Positions 36,211-45,261 are shown, counted from the first letter of the stretch. The stretch is DNA of 64,000 bases from Thermus islandicus DSM 21543 (GCF_000421625.1 NZ_ATXJ01000002.1:62001-126000); one strand, 5' to 3'. Notes: generated by a model not told the origin, from the letters alone. A program made the numbers and translations.

Positions 36211-36636
36211 ATGAAAAAGTTGTTTATTCTAGCTTTGACCGGTTTGGCGTTGTCCTTGGCCTATGCCCAGACCCCGGGTTTTGGCGTCTACTCGGGGTAC
36301 CCCACCTACCTGGGGCTCCAGTACCAGACCATGAACCTCCGCTTTGGCGCGGGGCTCAGCCTGGGCGGCTTCGGCGGGGATGTGGCCCTCATCCTGGCCA
36401 AGAGCCCCTTGGCCGGCGTTGGCCTGGACACCAGCTGGTACTATGGCCTGGGCCTTGGGGCCACGACGGCTGCGGGCGGCTTGGGCGTTTACCCGCACGG
36501 GCTTGCGGGGCTTGAGTTCCGGCTTCCAGATCCAGCCTTGAACCTTTACGCCGAGGGACAGCTGGGGGCCCTCGTCTTTACCGGTGGGGGTTTTGGACCC
36601 TACTTTGCGGGTCGCCTGGGGGTGATCCTCCGCTAG
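36211..36636 (+). CDS. Small exported glycine-rich beta-strand protein
   Basis: 141 residues. Signal peptide 'MKKLFILALTGLALSLAYAQ'. The rest alternates hydrophobic, Gly and aromatic residues ('LRFGAGLSLGGFGGDVALIL', 'SWYYGLGLGATTAAGGLGVY', 'YFAGRLGVILR') with an aromatic-ended last strand, as in small outer-membrane beta-barrels. I do not recognise the family. Its strong promoter and ribosome binding site suggest good expression. ATG 36211 is chosen because the signal peptide begins there. Confidence 0.75.
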   Translation: MKKLFILALTGLALSLAYAQTPGFGVYSGYPTYLGLQYQTMNLRFGAGLSLGGFGGDVALILAKSPLAGVGLDTSWYYGLGLGATTAAGGLGVYPHGLAGLEFRLPDPALNLYAEGQLGALVFTGGGFGPYFAGRLGVILR

Positions 36637-36664
36637 GGGGGTTCTCCTGGGTAGGATGGAGGGG

Positions 36665-37240
36665 ATGCGTCGTCTTCCCCTCCTTTTTTTGCCGTTTCTC
36701 CTCGCCGCTTGCGCCAGGCCGGACACCGAGCCGCCCCAGGTGGGCTTGGTGACCCCCCTGGGGGGCGGGGTGGCGCCGGGAAGAAGCCTTCTGGCGGAGG
36801 GCTACGCCTTTGACCCCTCGGGGGTGGTGAGCGTGCGGGTCAACGGACAGGAGGTCCTTCCCGAGGAGGAGCGGGGCAAGCGGCTCGTGCGGTTCCGCTT
36901 TCGCCTCGAGGCCCCCAGCTCGGGCTGGGTGGAGGTGCGGCTTCAGGCGGAGGACGGGGCGAAAAACCGCGGGGAGCGCAGCGTGACCCTAGCCCTGGAC
37001 GCCACCCCGCCCCGGATCCGGATAGACCGGGTGGAGCGGGAAGGGAACCTCCTCAGGGTCTATGGGTTGGTGGAGGACAACGTAGGGGTGGAGCGGGTTT
37101 CCCTGCGCTCGGGGCGCCGGTACATCCCCCTTTCCTTACCCAAGGGGACCGCGGTGCCCTTTGTAGTGGAGGCTTCTCCCGGGGCGGCCCTGGTGGCGGT
37201 GGACGCTGCGGGCAACCGCGCCGAGCGCCCCCTGCCCTAG
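36665..37240 (+). CDS. Lipoprotein with Ig-like beta-sandwich repeats
   Basis: 191 residues. Lipoprotein signal 'MRRLPLLFLPFLLAACARP' with lipobox LAAC, so it is lipid-anchored. The mature protein has two bacterial Ig-like domains: the first around 'FDPSGVVSVRVNGQEVLP', the second around 'EDNVGVERVSLRSGRRYIPL' and 'VAVDAAGNRAERP'. Such domains usually bind or display. ATG 36665 is preferred to ATG 36656: a TAGGAT -10 (36652-36657) lies seven bases before it and would include the earlier ATG. Confidence 0.75.
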   Translation: MRRLPLLFLPFLLAACARPDTEPPQVGLVTPLGGGVAPGRSLLAEGYAFDPSGVVSVRVNGQEVLPEEERGKRLVRFRFRLEAPSSGWVEVRLQAEDGAKNRGERSVTLALDATPPRIRIDRVEREGNLLRVYGLVEDNVGVERVSLRSGRRYIPLSLPKGTAVPFVVEASPGAALVAVDAAGNRAERPLP

Positions 37241-37260
37241 GGCGTGGTAGACTCTCTGCC

Positions 37261-37536
37261 GTGCGGGGCTTAGGCGAGACCCTGAAGGACCTGGCCCGGG
37301 CCCTCCGGGAGACCCCCCTCGAGGCCGCCCAGGTGAACCGCTTGCAGCAGGTCGCCAGGCTCCTCCACCGCCTGCCCCCCTCCCGGGAGCGGGACGGGCT
37401 TTTAGCGGTGGCCTACCTCCGCCTCTACAGCCTCACGGGAAGGGAAGAGCACTACCTGAGGGGGTACAGCTACGCCCGCACCGCGCGCCTCGAGCCCGTC
37501 CGCCTCCTGGCGGAGCGCCTTTCGGAGGGACGATGA
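37261..37536 (+). CDS. Hypothetical helical protein
   Basis: 91 residues, not recognised. Predicted all-alpha with a heptad-like Leu/Ala pattern ('VNRLQQVARLLHRLP', 'LLAVAYLRLYSLTG'), Arg-rich, no signal peptide. GTG 37261 sits seven bases after TAGACT (37248-37253), pointing to a leaderless mRNA. The stop overlaps the next ATG (ATGA), so it is probably co-translated with the DUF420 protein. Confidence 0.6.
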   Translation: MRGLGETLKDLARALRETPLEAAQVNRLQQVARLLHRLPPSRERDGLLAVAYLRLYSLTGREEHYLRGYSYARTARLEPVRLLAERLSEGR

Positions 37537-37970
37537 AGGAACTTCTCAGCCTGCTCGCTGTCGGGTCCATTGGGCTTTCGGGCCTGGCCCTGCTTTGGGG
37601 CGTGGCCCTCATCCGCCGGGGGGAAAGGGTCTGGCACCACCGGACCATGCTCCTGGCCACGGCTTTAGCCGCCCTCTTCTTGGGGTTCTACCTGGCCCGT
37701 TGGGGGCTTTACGGCACCACGGCCTATGGGGGGCCTGAGGCCTGGCGGGGAGCCTACTATTTCCTCCTCTTCACCCACACCCTCCTTGCGGCCCTGAACG
37801 CCCCCTTGGCCCTCTACGTCATCTCCCGGGCCCTCAGGGGGGAGTTTGCCTCCCACAAGCGCTGGGCGAGGGTTTTGGTGCCCATCTGGCTCTATGTGGC
37901 CCTCACGGGCTGGGTCATCTACCTGGTGCTGAAGCGCTACGGGGTGGAGAAGGGGAGCGTCACCTTCTAG
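37533..37970 (+). CDS. DUF420 membrane protein
   Basis: 145 residues with four membrane helices: about 8-26, 41-59, 75-97 and 113-133. The DUF420 pattern of histidines is visible: 'RVWHHRTMLLATALAALFL', 'YYFLLFTHTLLAALNAPLAL' and 'SHKRWARVLVPIWLYVALTG'. Relatives (YozB, CtaM-like) are linked to haem-copper oxidase assembly in other bacteria; that link is not tested here. It runs tail to tail with minC, overlapping by 11 bases. Confidence 0.8.
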   Translation: MKELLSLLAVGSIGLSGLALLWGVALIRRGERVWHHRTMLLATALAALFLGFYLARWGLYGTTAYGGPEAWRGAYYFLLFTHTLLAALNAPLALYVISRALRGEFASHKRWARVLVPIWLYVALTGWVIYLVLKRYGVEKGSVTF

Positions 37971-38487
37971 CCCAGGCCTCCACCACCACCCGGCCCGCCT
38001 CCACCCGGGCGAGCTCCGCCCCCCGGCCCTTTCCCCCTTCCGGGGCCTGGGCCAGGTGGGGGCCGATGCGCACCTGCTTGGCGGAAAGCTCGAGGGCGAA
38101 GATAAAACGCTCCTCGTCCCCCAAGGCCCCGGCGTGGGCGAGGCCGCGGAGTTTCCCCACCACGATCACGTCCCCCCCCGCCACCACCTCGGCCCCGGGG
38201 TTCACGTCCCCGAGGACCACCACGGTCCCGGGATGCTCCACCCGCTCCCCGGCCCTTAGGGTCTTGGGCACCACCAGGGTCCCCGTGGGCCTGTGCCCCC
38301 TTGGGGGCACCAGGGTGAGGGGCCTTCCCAGGGAGAGGAGGGCCCTCAGGACCTCCTCCGCCACGGGGCCTGCCACCTCCACCTCGAGGGGCAGGCCCTC
38401 GGGGAGGTTCAGGGCCTTCAGGTCCTCGGGGGCTTCGTCCCCGTCCAGGCGGAGGGCGAGGGATTTGGGCGTGGCGCGGAGCCGCAT
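37960..38487 (-). CDS. minC: Septum site-determining protein MinC
   Basis: Division inhibitor of 175 residues that blocks FtsZ polymerisation with MinD. The C-terminal beta-helix is clear: 'VVVLGDVNPGAEVVAGGDVI', 'VVGKLRGLAHAGALGDEE', 'FALELSAKQVRIGPHLA'. The N-terminal FtsZ-binding domain is present but short. It is the last gene of the deoC-to-minC operon, nine bases after PBP2. The usual partner minD is not adjacent: a convergent gene follows. Confidence 0.9.
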   Translation of the reverse strand: MRLRATPKSLALRLDGDEAPEDLKALNLPEGLPLEVEVAGPVAEEVLRALLSLGRPLTLVPPRGHRPTGTLVVPKTLRAGERVEHPGTVVVLGDVNPGAEVVAGGDVIVVGKLRGLAHAGALGDEERFIFALELSAKQVRIGPHLAQAPEGGKGRGAELARVEAGRVVVEAWARR

Positions 38488-38496
38488 GGGGTCATT

Positions 38497-40227
38497 TTAC
38501 GGGGAGGGCACCTTCCAGTAGGCGGCCATCACCTTCCTCGCGGCGGGGAGGGCCACCCGGCTCCCCTCGCCCCCGTTCTCAAAGAAGGCCACCACCACCA
38601 GGGGGGGATAGGGCGTACCGGGTTCTGCGGGGCCATAGCCCATGTACCAGGCGTGCTCCAGGCCCAGACGTTTGCCCGGGGTCTCCGCGGTGCCCGTCTT
38701 GCCTCCCGTGGGGACAGGGAAATCCCCCAGGATGTGGCGGGCGGTGCCCTGGGTGACGGTTTCCCTTAGCCCCTCCTTTAGGACCTGCCAGTAGCGGCCA
38801 GGCACGGGGTCCAGGCGCGGGGCCACGGGCTCCTCTCCCAGGCGCTTCACCAAGTGAAGCCTTGGCTTTTTCCCCTCGTTGGCCAGGGTGGCCAGCATCC
38901 GGGCGATCTGGGCGGGGGTGGCGAGCACGGGCCCCTGGCCGATGGCCACGGAAAGGGTTTCCCCGGGGTACCAGGGTTCCTCCAGGGTCTTTTGCTTCCA
39001 GGCCCGGGTGGGGAGGAGGCCCGTCCTTTCGGCCACCTCGAGGCCCGTGGCCTCCCCGAGTCCGAGCCACCGGGCCCTCTGCGCCAGCCGGTCCACGAAG
39101 CCTAAGGGGTCCGTGGCCACCGCCTGGTAGTACCAGGTGTTGCAGCTAAAGGCGATGGCCTCCCTCACGGTCATGGGACCCATATCCCGGGGGGCCCAGT
39201 TGCGCCGCACCTGGCCGCCATAGACGATGTAGGGGCTGCAGCGGTAGGTGGTGGAGGGGCTCACGTACCCCTCCTCCAGGAGGGCGTAGCTCGTGGCCAG
39301 CTTGAAGGTGGAGCCGGGGGTATAGGGCTGGAGGGCCCGGTTGAGGAGGGGGAGGTCCTTGTCTTGGAGGAGGGCCTGGACCTCCTTGGGCACGGGCCGC
39401 CGGGCGAAGAGCCCGGGGTCAAAGGAGGGGGCGCTGGCCATGGCCAGCACCTCCCCCGTGGTGGGGTCTAGGGCCACGATGGCCCCCTTGACCCGGTGGG
39501 CGGGGGGAAGCCCGTGGAGGCGCCGGCCCGCGTTGATGTCCGTCAGGGCCTCCTCCAGGGCCTTTTCCGCCGCCTTCTGCAGGTCCAGGTCCAGGGTGAG
39601 GACCACGTCCTTCCCCGGGGTGGGCTCCTCCAGGACCGTTTCCCTCAGGCGCTCCCCCCGCGCGTTGACCTCCACCGCCTTCACCCCCGCCTTGCCCCGG
39701 AGGTAAGGCTCCAGAGCGGCCTCGAGGCCCGCCTGGCCCACCTCTTCCTCGGGGCCGTACCCCTGCTTGACCTGCTCGGCGTTGGCCAGGAGGACGTAGC
39801 CCAGGACCGGCCCGGAAATGGGGTTGGGATAGGTGCGCTCAATGCGCTCCGAGAGCTTCAGGTTCTTCTGCCCGGCGGTGAGCTCAGCCAGGGTCGGCAG
39901 GAGGGGCTCGGGGACGCCTGTTAGGAGCACAGCGGGGCCTGGGGGGAGCTCCTTCAGGCCGAGGAGGGGGAGAAGCCGCTCCTTGAAGGCCACCTCTCCC
40001 CCCTCGTAGACCAGGTCCACCACCAGGCGATCCTGGGCGATCACCCGCCCCTTGCGGTCCAGGATGCGCCCTCGAGGTGCGGGGATCCTTTCTGTCTTCA
40101 GGTAGTTCCCCTGGCTCCTCAGGGCGTACTTCTCGTGCTCCAGTACCTGGAGTTGCCACGCCCTAAGGCCCAGGAGGCCAAAGGCCAGGAGGAAGAAGGC
40201 CATGAGGGCGTAAAGGCGGCTCGTCAT
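38497..40227 (-). CDS. mrdA: Penicillin-binding protein 2 (elongation transpeptidase)
   Basis: Peptidoglycan transpeptidase of the rod complex, 576 residues. One N-terminal membrane helix ('LMAFFLLAFGLLGLRAWQL'), dimerisation domain with 'ERIPAPRGRILDRKGRVIA', then the transpeptidase domain with SxxK 'PGSTFKLATSY', SxN 'FSCNTWYYQ' and KTG 'GGKTGTAETPG'. I start it at ATG 40227, which overlaps the mreD stop as ATGA; a longer upstream frame is the reverse face of mreD. Operon context (mreC, mreD) fixes the class as PBP2 not PBP3. Confidence 0.94.
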   Translation of the reverse strand: MTSRLYALMAFFLLAFGLLGLRAWQLQVLEHEKYALRSQGNYLKTERIPAPRGRILDRKGRVIAQDRLVVDLVYEGGEVAFKERLLPLLGLKELPPGPAVLLTGVPEPLLPTLAELTAGQKNLKLSERIERTYPNPISGPVLGYVLLANAEQVKQGYGPEEEVGQAGLEAALEPYLRGKAGVKAVEVNARGERLRETVLEEPTPGKDVVLTLDLDLQKAAEKALEEALTDINAGRRLHGLPPAHRVKGAIVALDPTTGEVLAMASAPSFDPGLFARRPVPKEVQALLQDKDLPLLNRALQPYTPGSTFKLATSYALLEEGYVSPSTTYRCSPYIVYGGQVRRNWAPRDMGPMTVREAIAFSCNTWYYQAVATDPLGFVDRLAQRARWLGLGEATGLEVAERTGLLPTRAWKQKTLEEPWYPGETLSVAIGQGPVLATPAQIARMLATLANEGKKPRLHLVKRLGEEPVAPRLDPVPGRYWQVLKEGLRETVTQGTARHILGDFPVPTGGKTGTAETPGKRLGLEHAWYMGYGPAEPGTPYPPLVVVAFFENGGEGSRVALPAARKVMAAYWKVPSP

Positions 40228-40676
40228 GGCGCTTGGGCCCGAAGGCGCAGGGCCAGGAGGAAGAGGGGCAGGGTGAAGAGGCCCTCGAGGAGGAGGTCCA
40301 GGGGCGCAAGGGGGGGGATCGCCAGCCTGAGCCAGTAGGCCACGAGGAAATAGCCCAGCCACTTGGCCGAGAAGGCCCACAAGAAGGCTAAGGGGGCGGT
40401 GAGGCCCTCTTCCAAGGCCAGGCGCCGGCCCGCGGCGTAGAGGGCGTAGGCGGCGGCGAGGAGGCCTACCGCATGGAGGCCCAGAAGGCCGTAGCCCATG
40501 AGGTCCTGGCAAAGCCCCAGGAGGAAGGCCCCGGGGAGGCCCAGGTAGTAGGGCCGCATTCGGGCGTACCAGAGGGCGAGGACCAGGAAGAGGTCGGGGG
40601 CCATGGCCCCTTGGGGCCAGAAGGCGGCGAGGAAGCCGGAGAGAAAGAGGGTGAGGAGGAAGGCGAAGAGGGTCAT
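40224..40676 (-). CDS. mreD: Rod shape-determining protein MreD
   Basis: Membrane protein of 150 residues with about five helices, including 'LFAFLLTLFLSGFLAAFWP' at the start and 'LPGAFLLGLCQDLMGYGLLG' in the middle (the conserved G-x2-LG-L-x-D-region). It links MreC to the elongation complex. Overlaps mreC and PBP2 by four bases each side, so the three are coupled. Confidence 0.88.
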   Translation of the reverse strand: MTLFAFLLTLFLSGFLAAFWPQGAMAPDLFLVLALWYARMRPYYLGLPGAFLLGLCQDLMGYGLLGLHAVGLLAAAYALYAAGRRLALEEGLTAPLAFLWAFSAKWLGYFLVAYWLRLAIPPLAPLDLLLEGLFTLPLFLLALRLRAQAP

Positions 40677-41461
40677 AGGGGCCTCAGGACCAGCACCTCC
40701 TCCAGCAGGGAGAGGTCCACCGCAGGGCGGACCCAGGCCCGCTGCTTCAAGCCTCCCTGCACCCTTTCCACCCGCTCTACCCTTCCCACGGGGATACCGT
40801 CGGGAAAGAGGCCCAGAGGGGCCCCCGTGAGGAGGAGATCCCCGGGGGCCACCCTCACCGTGGGGGGAAACTCCGCCACCAGGTGGTCGGGGGGGGCTCC
40901 CCGGGCCACCCCCCGTCCGGGGCTCTTCTCCGGACGCACCCCCACTTGGCTCTCCGGGTCCAAAAGGGTCCGCACCAGGGCCTGCCGTTCCCCCACCTCC
41001 ACGATGAGGCCCACCAGCCCCTCCGGGGCGATGACGGGCATGCCCGCCCGGAGGCCTTCCCGCTCCCCCATGCCCAGGAGGAGGCGGCGGTAGAGCCCGG
41101 AGAGGTCCTCCCCGATCACCGGGGCCACGGCGAGGAGGCCTGGGGCCTGGGTCTGGCGCACCGCCAGGGCCCGCTCAAGCCGAGCCACCTCGAGGGCCAA
41201 GCGGCGGTTCTCCGACTCCAGGAGGGCCACCTTCGCCCTCAGGGCGCGGTTCTCCGCGTAGAGGTCCTGACGGTTCCAAAGCGCGCTCCAGGCGGCCCTA
41301 ACGTTTTGCCCCAGGCGGTAGCCCAGGGCGGGCAAGGGAGCGGTGAGGGGGGAAAGGGTCAGGGAGAGGCGGGGGGCCATGGGCCGGGTGAGGGCGGCAA
41401 GCCCAAGCCCGAGGAGGAGGAGGGTAAGGAAGAGCCCGCGGCGGAGGGCGGTTTCCCTCAC
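40673..41461 (-). CDS. mreC: Rod shape-determining protein MreC
   Basis: 262 residues. A membrane anchor ('[17 protein letters not shown]'), a periplasmic coiled coil ('[20 protein letters not shown]' onward) and the double beta-barrel domain with '[17 protein letters not shown]' and 'GVAR' blocks. It is the scaffold for PBP2. GTG 41461 overlaps the maf stop as GTGA and is preferred to a TTG at 41482. mreB is not in the window. Confidence 0.88.
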   Translation of the reverse strand: MRETALRRGLFLTLLLLGLGLAALTRPMAPRLSLTLSPLTAPLPALGYRLGQNVRAAWSALWNRQDLYAENRALRAKVALLESENRRLALEVARLERALAVRQTQAPGLLAVAPVIGEDLSGLYRRLLLGMGEREGLRAGMPVIAPEGLVGLIVEVGERQALVRTLLDPESQVGVRPEKSPGRGVARGAPPDHLVAEFPPTVRVAPGDLLLTGAPLGLFPDGIPVGRVERVERVQGGLKQRAWVRPAVDLSLLEEVLVLRPL

Positions 41462-42021
41462 GGGCGGAACCCCCTTTCCCAAAGCAGGGCAAAGACCCGG
41501 GACACGGGCAGGCCCACCACCGTGTAGAAATCCCCCTCTACCCCCTCCAAAAGGGCCATGCCTAACCCCTGGGCCCCGTAGCCTCCCGCCTTGTCCAGTC
41601 CCTCGCCGCTACCCACGTACCAGGCGATTTCCTCCTCGCTCAGGGAGCGGAAGCGCACCCGGGCCGTGTGCACCTCCTCCACCACGTCATGGGGGGTGCG
41701 CAGGTAGAGGGCCGTGTGGACCAGGTGGGCCCGCCCCGAGAGGAGGCGGAGGAAGAGGCGGTTTTCCTCCGGGTCCTGCGGTTTTCCCAGGACCTTTCCC
41801 TCCAGGTCCACCACGGTGTCCGCAGCCAGGACCCAGTCCCCCTCCACCCCTTCCCCCTTCCTGCGGGCCAGGGCCTGGGCCAGGGCCTTTGGGGGGAGGT
41901 CCAAGTCCTCCTCCTCCCCCTCGGGGAAGACGACGCGCAAGGGGTAGCCTAGGGCCTCCAGGAGGGCCTTGCGCCTGGGGCTTCGCGAGGCCAGGATCAG
42001 AGGGCTTTCCCTTCCTCCCAC
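41458..42021 (-). CDS. maf: Maf-like nucleotide pyrophosphatase
   Basis: House-cleaning NTP pyrophosphatase of 187 residues. N-terminal '[16 protein letters not shown]' is the family signature; '[17 protein letters not shown]' carries the catalytic Asp; '[19 protein letters not shown]' is the late conserved loop. The YhdE-type (dTTP/UTP) class is likely but not certain. GTG 42021 makes a 25-base overlap with the upstream gene. maf beside mreCD is a common bacterial arrangement. Confidence 0.9.
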   Translation of the reverse strand: MGGRESPLILASRSPRRKALLEALGYPLRVVFPEGEEEDLDLPPKALAQALARRKGEGVEGDWVLAADTVVDLEGKVLGKPQDPEENRLFLRLLSGRAHLVHTALYLRTPHDVVEEVHTARVRFRSLSEEEIAWYVGSGEGLDKAGGYGAQGLGMALLEGVEGDFYTVVGLPVSRVFALLWERGFRP

Positions 42022-43100
42022 AGCCTTAAAACCTCCTTTCGGTAGCGCTCCGCGAGGGCGGAGCCTTTCAGGATCAGGAGGTTTTCGTTGTTCACCCGCC
42101 AGGCCCGGGTGGAGAAGTTGTAGCTCCCCGTGACCACCCGTTCCCCGTCCAGGACCATCACCTTGTGGTGGAGGGTGTAGGGGTTGCCGTCCCCCCTCAC
42201 GGGGACCCCGGCGAGGAGAAGCTCCTTCTCGCGGCTATCGGCGAGGTTCCGGGTTTCCAGGAGCACCTTCACGGCGACCCCCTGGCGGTGGGCCTCCTTC
42301 AGGGCCTCCACCACCTCCGGGTCCGTGAGGACAAAGGCGGCCACCAGGATCTCCCGCCTCGCCCCCCGCACCGCCTTAAGGAGGGCCCTTCGCGCCGCCT
42401 CCCCCCCTTTGGGGCTGAAGTAGGCGGTGCCTTCCACCCCTTCCAGGGCAAAGGCCACGGGCCGGCCCAGGCCCTCCTTCTCCCCCCCAAAGAGGGCTCG
42501 GAACTCCTGGGCGTAGCCTTTGGCCAGGGTGGGAGAGGGGAAAAAGAGGCTGTTCTCGTTGTTTTGGGCGAAGGCGTTCCAGGTCATGTTGGTGCTCCCC
42601 GTCCAGACCTTCTCCCCGTCCGCCACCAGGAACTTGTGGTGCATGAAGCCCTCCCGCTCGTCGTAGCAAACGGGGATCCCCGCGATCTCCTCACACCCTG
42701 CTGAGGTGGGGCGCACCCTTTCCCGGAGGAGGGCCTGGGGTACCCGGGGGGGTTCTTGGGTCTGGCCAAGGCTTGCCGCCACGAGATAGCGGCGGAAGTC
42801 CTGGCGGTGGTCGCTTTCCCCGTAGATCCGCACCTCCACCCCGCGCCGGTGGGCCTCGAGGAGGCCCCTGGCGATCCTTAGATCCCGGAATTCGTAGAAG
42901 GCGCCCAGGAGGCTTTCCCTGGCCCCTTCCATGAGGGAAAGGAGCCGGGCCTTGGCCTTCTCGCCGTCCTGGGGCATGAAGTAGGCCTCGGCTTGGCCTG
43001 TTCCCGGGGTGGGCGGGGGGGCGGGGCGGAGCTCCTGGAAGAGCCAGAAGAGGAGGAGGGCCAGGAGTACGAGGTACCCGGGAAGCCCCCTAGTACCCAT
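41997..43100 (-). CDS. Exported phospholipase D-like protein
   Basis: 367 residues. An N-terminal membrane or signal helix ('[17 protein letters not shown]') is followed by two PLD phosphodiesterase domains, each with an intact HxKxxxxD motif: '[18 protein letters not shown]' and '[18 protein letters not shown]'. Two HKD motifs make one active site, so it should be a working phosphodiesterase; a lipid or extracellular-DNA substrate is possible. There is a Cys pair in '[14 protein letters not shown]' that may form a disulfide outside the cell. It overlaps deoC by 11 bases. Confidence 0.87.
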   Translation of the reverse strand: MGTRGLPGYLVLLALLLFWLFQELRPAPPPTPGTGQAEAYFMPQDGEKAKARLLSLMEGARESLLGAFYEFRDLRIARGLLEAHRRGVEVRIYGESDHRQDFRRYLVAASLGQTQEPPRVPQALLRERVRPTSAGCEEIAGIPVCYDEREGFMHHKFLVADGEKVWTGSTNMTWNAFAQNNENSLFFPSPTLAKGYAQEFRALFGGEKEGLGRPVAFALEGVEGTAYFSPKGGEAARRALLKAVRGARREILVAAFVLTDPEVVEALKEAHRQGVAVKVLLETRNLADSREKELLLAGVPVRGDGNPYTLHHKVMVLDGERVVTGSYNFSTRAWRVNNENLLILKGSALAERYRKEVLRLWEEGKAL

Positions 43101-43749
43101 GGCCCTCCCCCCCCTGCACCAGGGCCACCCCGCTGGAGGTGCCCAACCGGGTGGCCCCGGCCCGGAGGAACCGGAGCGCGGTCTCCCGGTCGCGGATGCC
43201 CCCCGCCGCCTTCACCTGGGCCCGCCCCTGGGCCAGCCCCACCAGGAGCTCCACGTCCTCCAGGCTTGCCCCCCGGGGCCCAAAGCCCGTGGAGGTTTTC
43301 AGGAAGTCGGCCCCGCCCCGGAGGGCCGCCTCCGCGACCCCCCGGAGTTCCTGCGGGGAGAAGTGGCCCGTTTCCAGGATGACCTTCAAAACGGCCCGCG
43401 GCACGGCCTGGCGCACGGCTTGGACCTCCTCCTCCAGGTAGGCGAGGTCGCCCGCCTTGGCCCGGCCCAGGTGGAGGACCATGTCCACCTCGTCCGCGCC
43501 TCGGGCGAAGGCGAGGGCGGCCTCGAGGGCCTTCACTTCCTTCTCCTGATAGCCCAAGGGAAAGCCCACCACCGTCACCAGACGGAAGGGGGCATGGGGG
43601 TAGCGCGCCCGCACCCAGGCCACGTAGGACGGCGGGATACAGAGGCCATAGAAGCCGTATTCCAGGGCTTCCTCCGCCGCCTTCGCCACCTCCTCCGGGG
43701 TGGCGGTGGGCTTGAGGAGGGTGTGGTCTATGTGGGCGGCCAGGTCCAT
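43090..43749 (-). CDS. deoC: Deoxyribose-phosphate aldolase
   Basis: Class I aldolase of 219 residues joining acetaldehyde and glyceraldehyde 3-phosphate in reverse; in the cell it degrades deoxynucleosides. 'IDHTLLKPTATPEEV' near the start, Schiff-base lysine in 'LKVILETGHF', proton-relay lysine in 'FLKTSTGFGPRGA'. A promoter -10 TATGAT (43763-43758) is eight bases before the ATG, so the message is probably leaderless. First gene of the operon running through to minC. Confidence 0.94.
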   Translation of the reverse strand: MDLAAHIDHTLLKPTATPEEVAKAAEEALEYGFYGLCIPPSYVAWVRARYPHAPFRLVTVVGFPLGYQEKEVKALEAALAFARGADEVDMVLHLGRAKAGDLAYLEEEVQAVRQAVPRAVLKVILETGHFSPQELRGVAEAALRGGADFLKTSTGFGPRGASLEDVELLVGLAQGRAQVKAAGGIRDRETALRFLRAGATRLGTSSGVALVQGGEGHGY

Positions 43750-43789
43750 ACCCCGCCATCATACGAAACCCGCGTGATAGGATGGAAAG

Positions 43790-43812
43790 AAGCCCCGTCC
43801 GGGGCTTTTTTT
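43790..43812 (+). terminator. Intrinsic terminator or attenuator in the ychF leader
   Basis: AAGCCCC GTCC GGGGCTT (43790-43807) followed by seven T (43806-43812), the most canonical terminator in the window. It lies only 11 bases before the ychF ATG, downstream of its likely promoter (TAGGAT, 43778-43783), with no plus-strand gene before it. This suggests attenuation of ychF. Confidence 0.65.
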
Positions 43813-43823
43813 GAGGTCCTAAG

Positions 43824-44930
43824 ATGCTTGCCGTAGGAATCGTAGGTCTACCCAACGTGGGCAAGTCCACCCTCTTCAACGCCCTCACCCGGGCCCAGGC
43901 CCTCGCCGCCAACTACCCCTTCGCCACCATTGACAAGAACGTGGGGGTGGTGCCCCTGGAGGACGAACGGCTCTACGCCTTGCAGCGCGTCTTCGCCAAG
44001 GGGGAGAGGGTGCCGCCCATCGTCCCCACCCACGTGGAGTTCGTGGACATCGCGGGTCTCGTCCGGGGGGCCCACAAGGGGGAGGGGCTTGGCAACCAGT
44101 TCCTGGCCCACATCCGCGAGGTAGCGGCCATCGCCCACGTCCTCCGGTGTTTCCCCGACCCCGAGGTGGTCCACGTGATGGGCCGGGTGGACCCCCTGGA
44201 GGACGCGGAGGTGGTGGAGACGGAGCTCCTCCTCGCCGACCTCGCCACCTGGGAGAGGCGGCTTGAGCGCCTGAGGAAGGAGGCGCGGGCCGACCGGGAG
44301 AGGCTTCCCCTTCTGGAGGCAGCGGAGGCCCTTCACGCCCACCTCCAGGAGGGCAGGCCGGCCCGCACCTTTCCCCCTTCGGAGGAGGTGGCCCGCCTTC
44401 TCAAGGAGACCCCTCTCCTCACCGCCAAGCCGCTCATCTACGTGGCCAACGTGGCCGAGGAGGACCTGCCCTCCGGGGAAGGCAATCCCCACGTGGAGGC
44501 GGTGAGGCGGAAGGCCGAGGCGGAGGGGGCCGAGGTGGTGGTGGTCTCGGCCAAGCTGGAGGCCGAACTCGCCGAGCTCTCCCCGGAGGAGGCGGGGGAG
44601 CTCCTTTCCGCCTACGGCCTTAAGGAAAGCGGCCTGAAGCGCCTGGCCCGGGCGGGCTACCGCGCTTTGGGCCTCCTTACCTTCTTCACCGCCGGGGAGA
44701 AGGAGGTGCGGGCCTGGACCGTGCGCCGGGGGACCAAGGCCCCCCAGGCCGCCGGGGAGATCCACTCCGACATGGAGCGGGGCTTCATCCGGGCCGAGGT
44801 CATCCCCTGGGACCGGCTGGTGGAGGCCGGGGGGTGGGCGCGGGCCAAGGAGCGGGGCTGGGTCCGCCTCGAGGGCAGGGAGTACGAGGTCCAGGATGGG
44901 GATGTGATCTACATTCTCTTCAACGCCTAG
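43824..44930 (+). CDS. ychF: Ribosome-binding ATPase/GTPase YchF
   Basis: Obg-family P-loop protein of 368 residues that prefers ATP and binds ribosomes. G1 '[15 protein letters not shown]', G3 '[20 protein letters not shown]', an altered G4 ('YVANVAEED' replacing NKxD, as in YchF), a coiled-coil arm around residues 130-190, and a C-terminal TGS-like domain ('[18 protein letters not shown]', '[12 protein letters not shown]'). Its leader holds a strong terminator-like hairpin. Confidence 0.95.
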   Translation: MLAVGIVGLPNVGKSTLFNALTRAQALAANYPFATIDKNVGVVPLEDERLYALQRVFAKGERVPPIVPTHVEFVDIAGLVRGAHKGEGLGNQFLAHIREVAAIAHVLRCFPDPEVVHVMGRVDPLEDAEVVETELLLADLATWERRLERLRKEARADRERLPLLEAAEALHAHLQEGRPARTFPPSEEVARLLKETPLLTAKPLIYVANVAEEDLPSGEGNPHVEAVRRKAEAEGAEVVVVSAKLEAELAELSPEEAGELLSAYGLKESGLKRLARAGYRALGLLTFFTAGEKEVRAWTVRRGTKAPQAAGEIHSDMERGFIRAEVIPWDRLVEAGGWARAKERGWVRLEGREYEVQDGDVIYILFNA

Positions 44931-44944
44931 CCCCTTGGAGGCCA

Positions 44945-45075
44945 AGGGATGGGCCCCGGTAGAAACTCCCTGCACCCAGGGTCCGCACCCTGGTTTCGCC
45001 GCATGGGATGGCCAAACTAGGGCTTTAAGGAGGGCTTGGCCGCGGTGGGGTACTTAAGAACCCAAGGCAAAGGGT
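44945..45075 (+). repeat. Composite intergenic repeat: module X interrupted by module Y
   Basis: Between ychF and the tRNA-Gln promoter. Starts GATGGGCCCCGGTAGAAACT (module X centre, compare 1655-1675), then a hairpin CCAGGG TCCGCA CCCTGG (44976-44993), module Y (45002-45057: CATGGGATGGCCAAACTAGG to GGTACTTAAG), then AAGGCAAAGGGTAGGAGGGG (module X end, compare 1707-1724). Confidence 0.6.
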
Positions 45076-45087
45076 AGGAGGGGCGGT

Positions 45088-45116
45088 TTGACCTCGGCCC
45101 GTCCTTGGGCTACAAT
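45088..45116 (+). promoter_or_regulatory. tRNA-Gln promoter
   Basis: TTGACC (45088-45093), 17 bases, TACAAT (45111-45116): the strongest consensus promoter in this part of the window, as expected for a stable RNA. Confidence 0.75.
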
Positions 45117-45141
45117 CCCCTTGGGCTTAGGCCCTAAGCGC

Positions 45142-45215
45142 TGGGGCGTCGTCTAATGGCAGGACAGCGGACTTTGGATCCGCCGGTCGTGGTTCGAGTC
45201 CACGCGCCCCAGCCA
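45142..45215 (+). tRNA. tRNA-Gln (anticodon UUG)
   Basis: Full cloverleaf: acceptor arms TGGGGCG (45142-45148) and CGCCCCA (45205-45211), discriminator G, encoded CCA (45213-45215), anticodon loop CTTTGGA with TTG, and T loop GGTTCGAGTCC. A T run follows (AGCTTTTTTT) and probably ends transcription. Confidence 0.95.
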
Positions 45216-45261
45216 AGCTTTTTTTCACGGGCTTTTCGCAAAGCTTCGCTAGGATGGTCTC

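Noticed and set aside
36656-36664. ATG 36656 as the lipoprotein start
   Set aside because: It lies within a TAGGAT -10 hexamer placed seven bases before ATG 36665, and the later start gives a cleaner lipoprotein signal.
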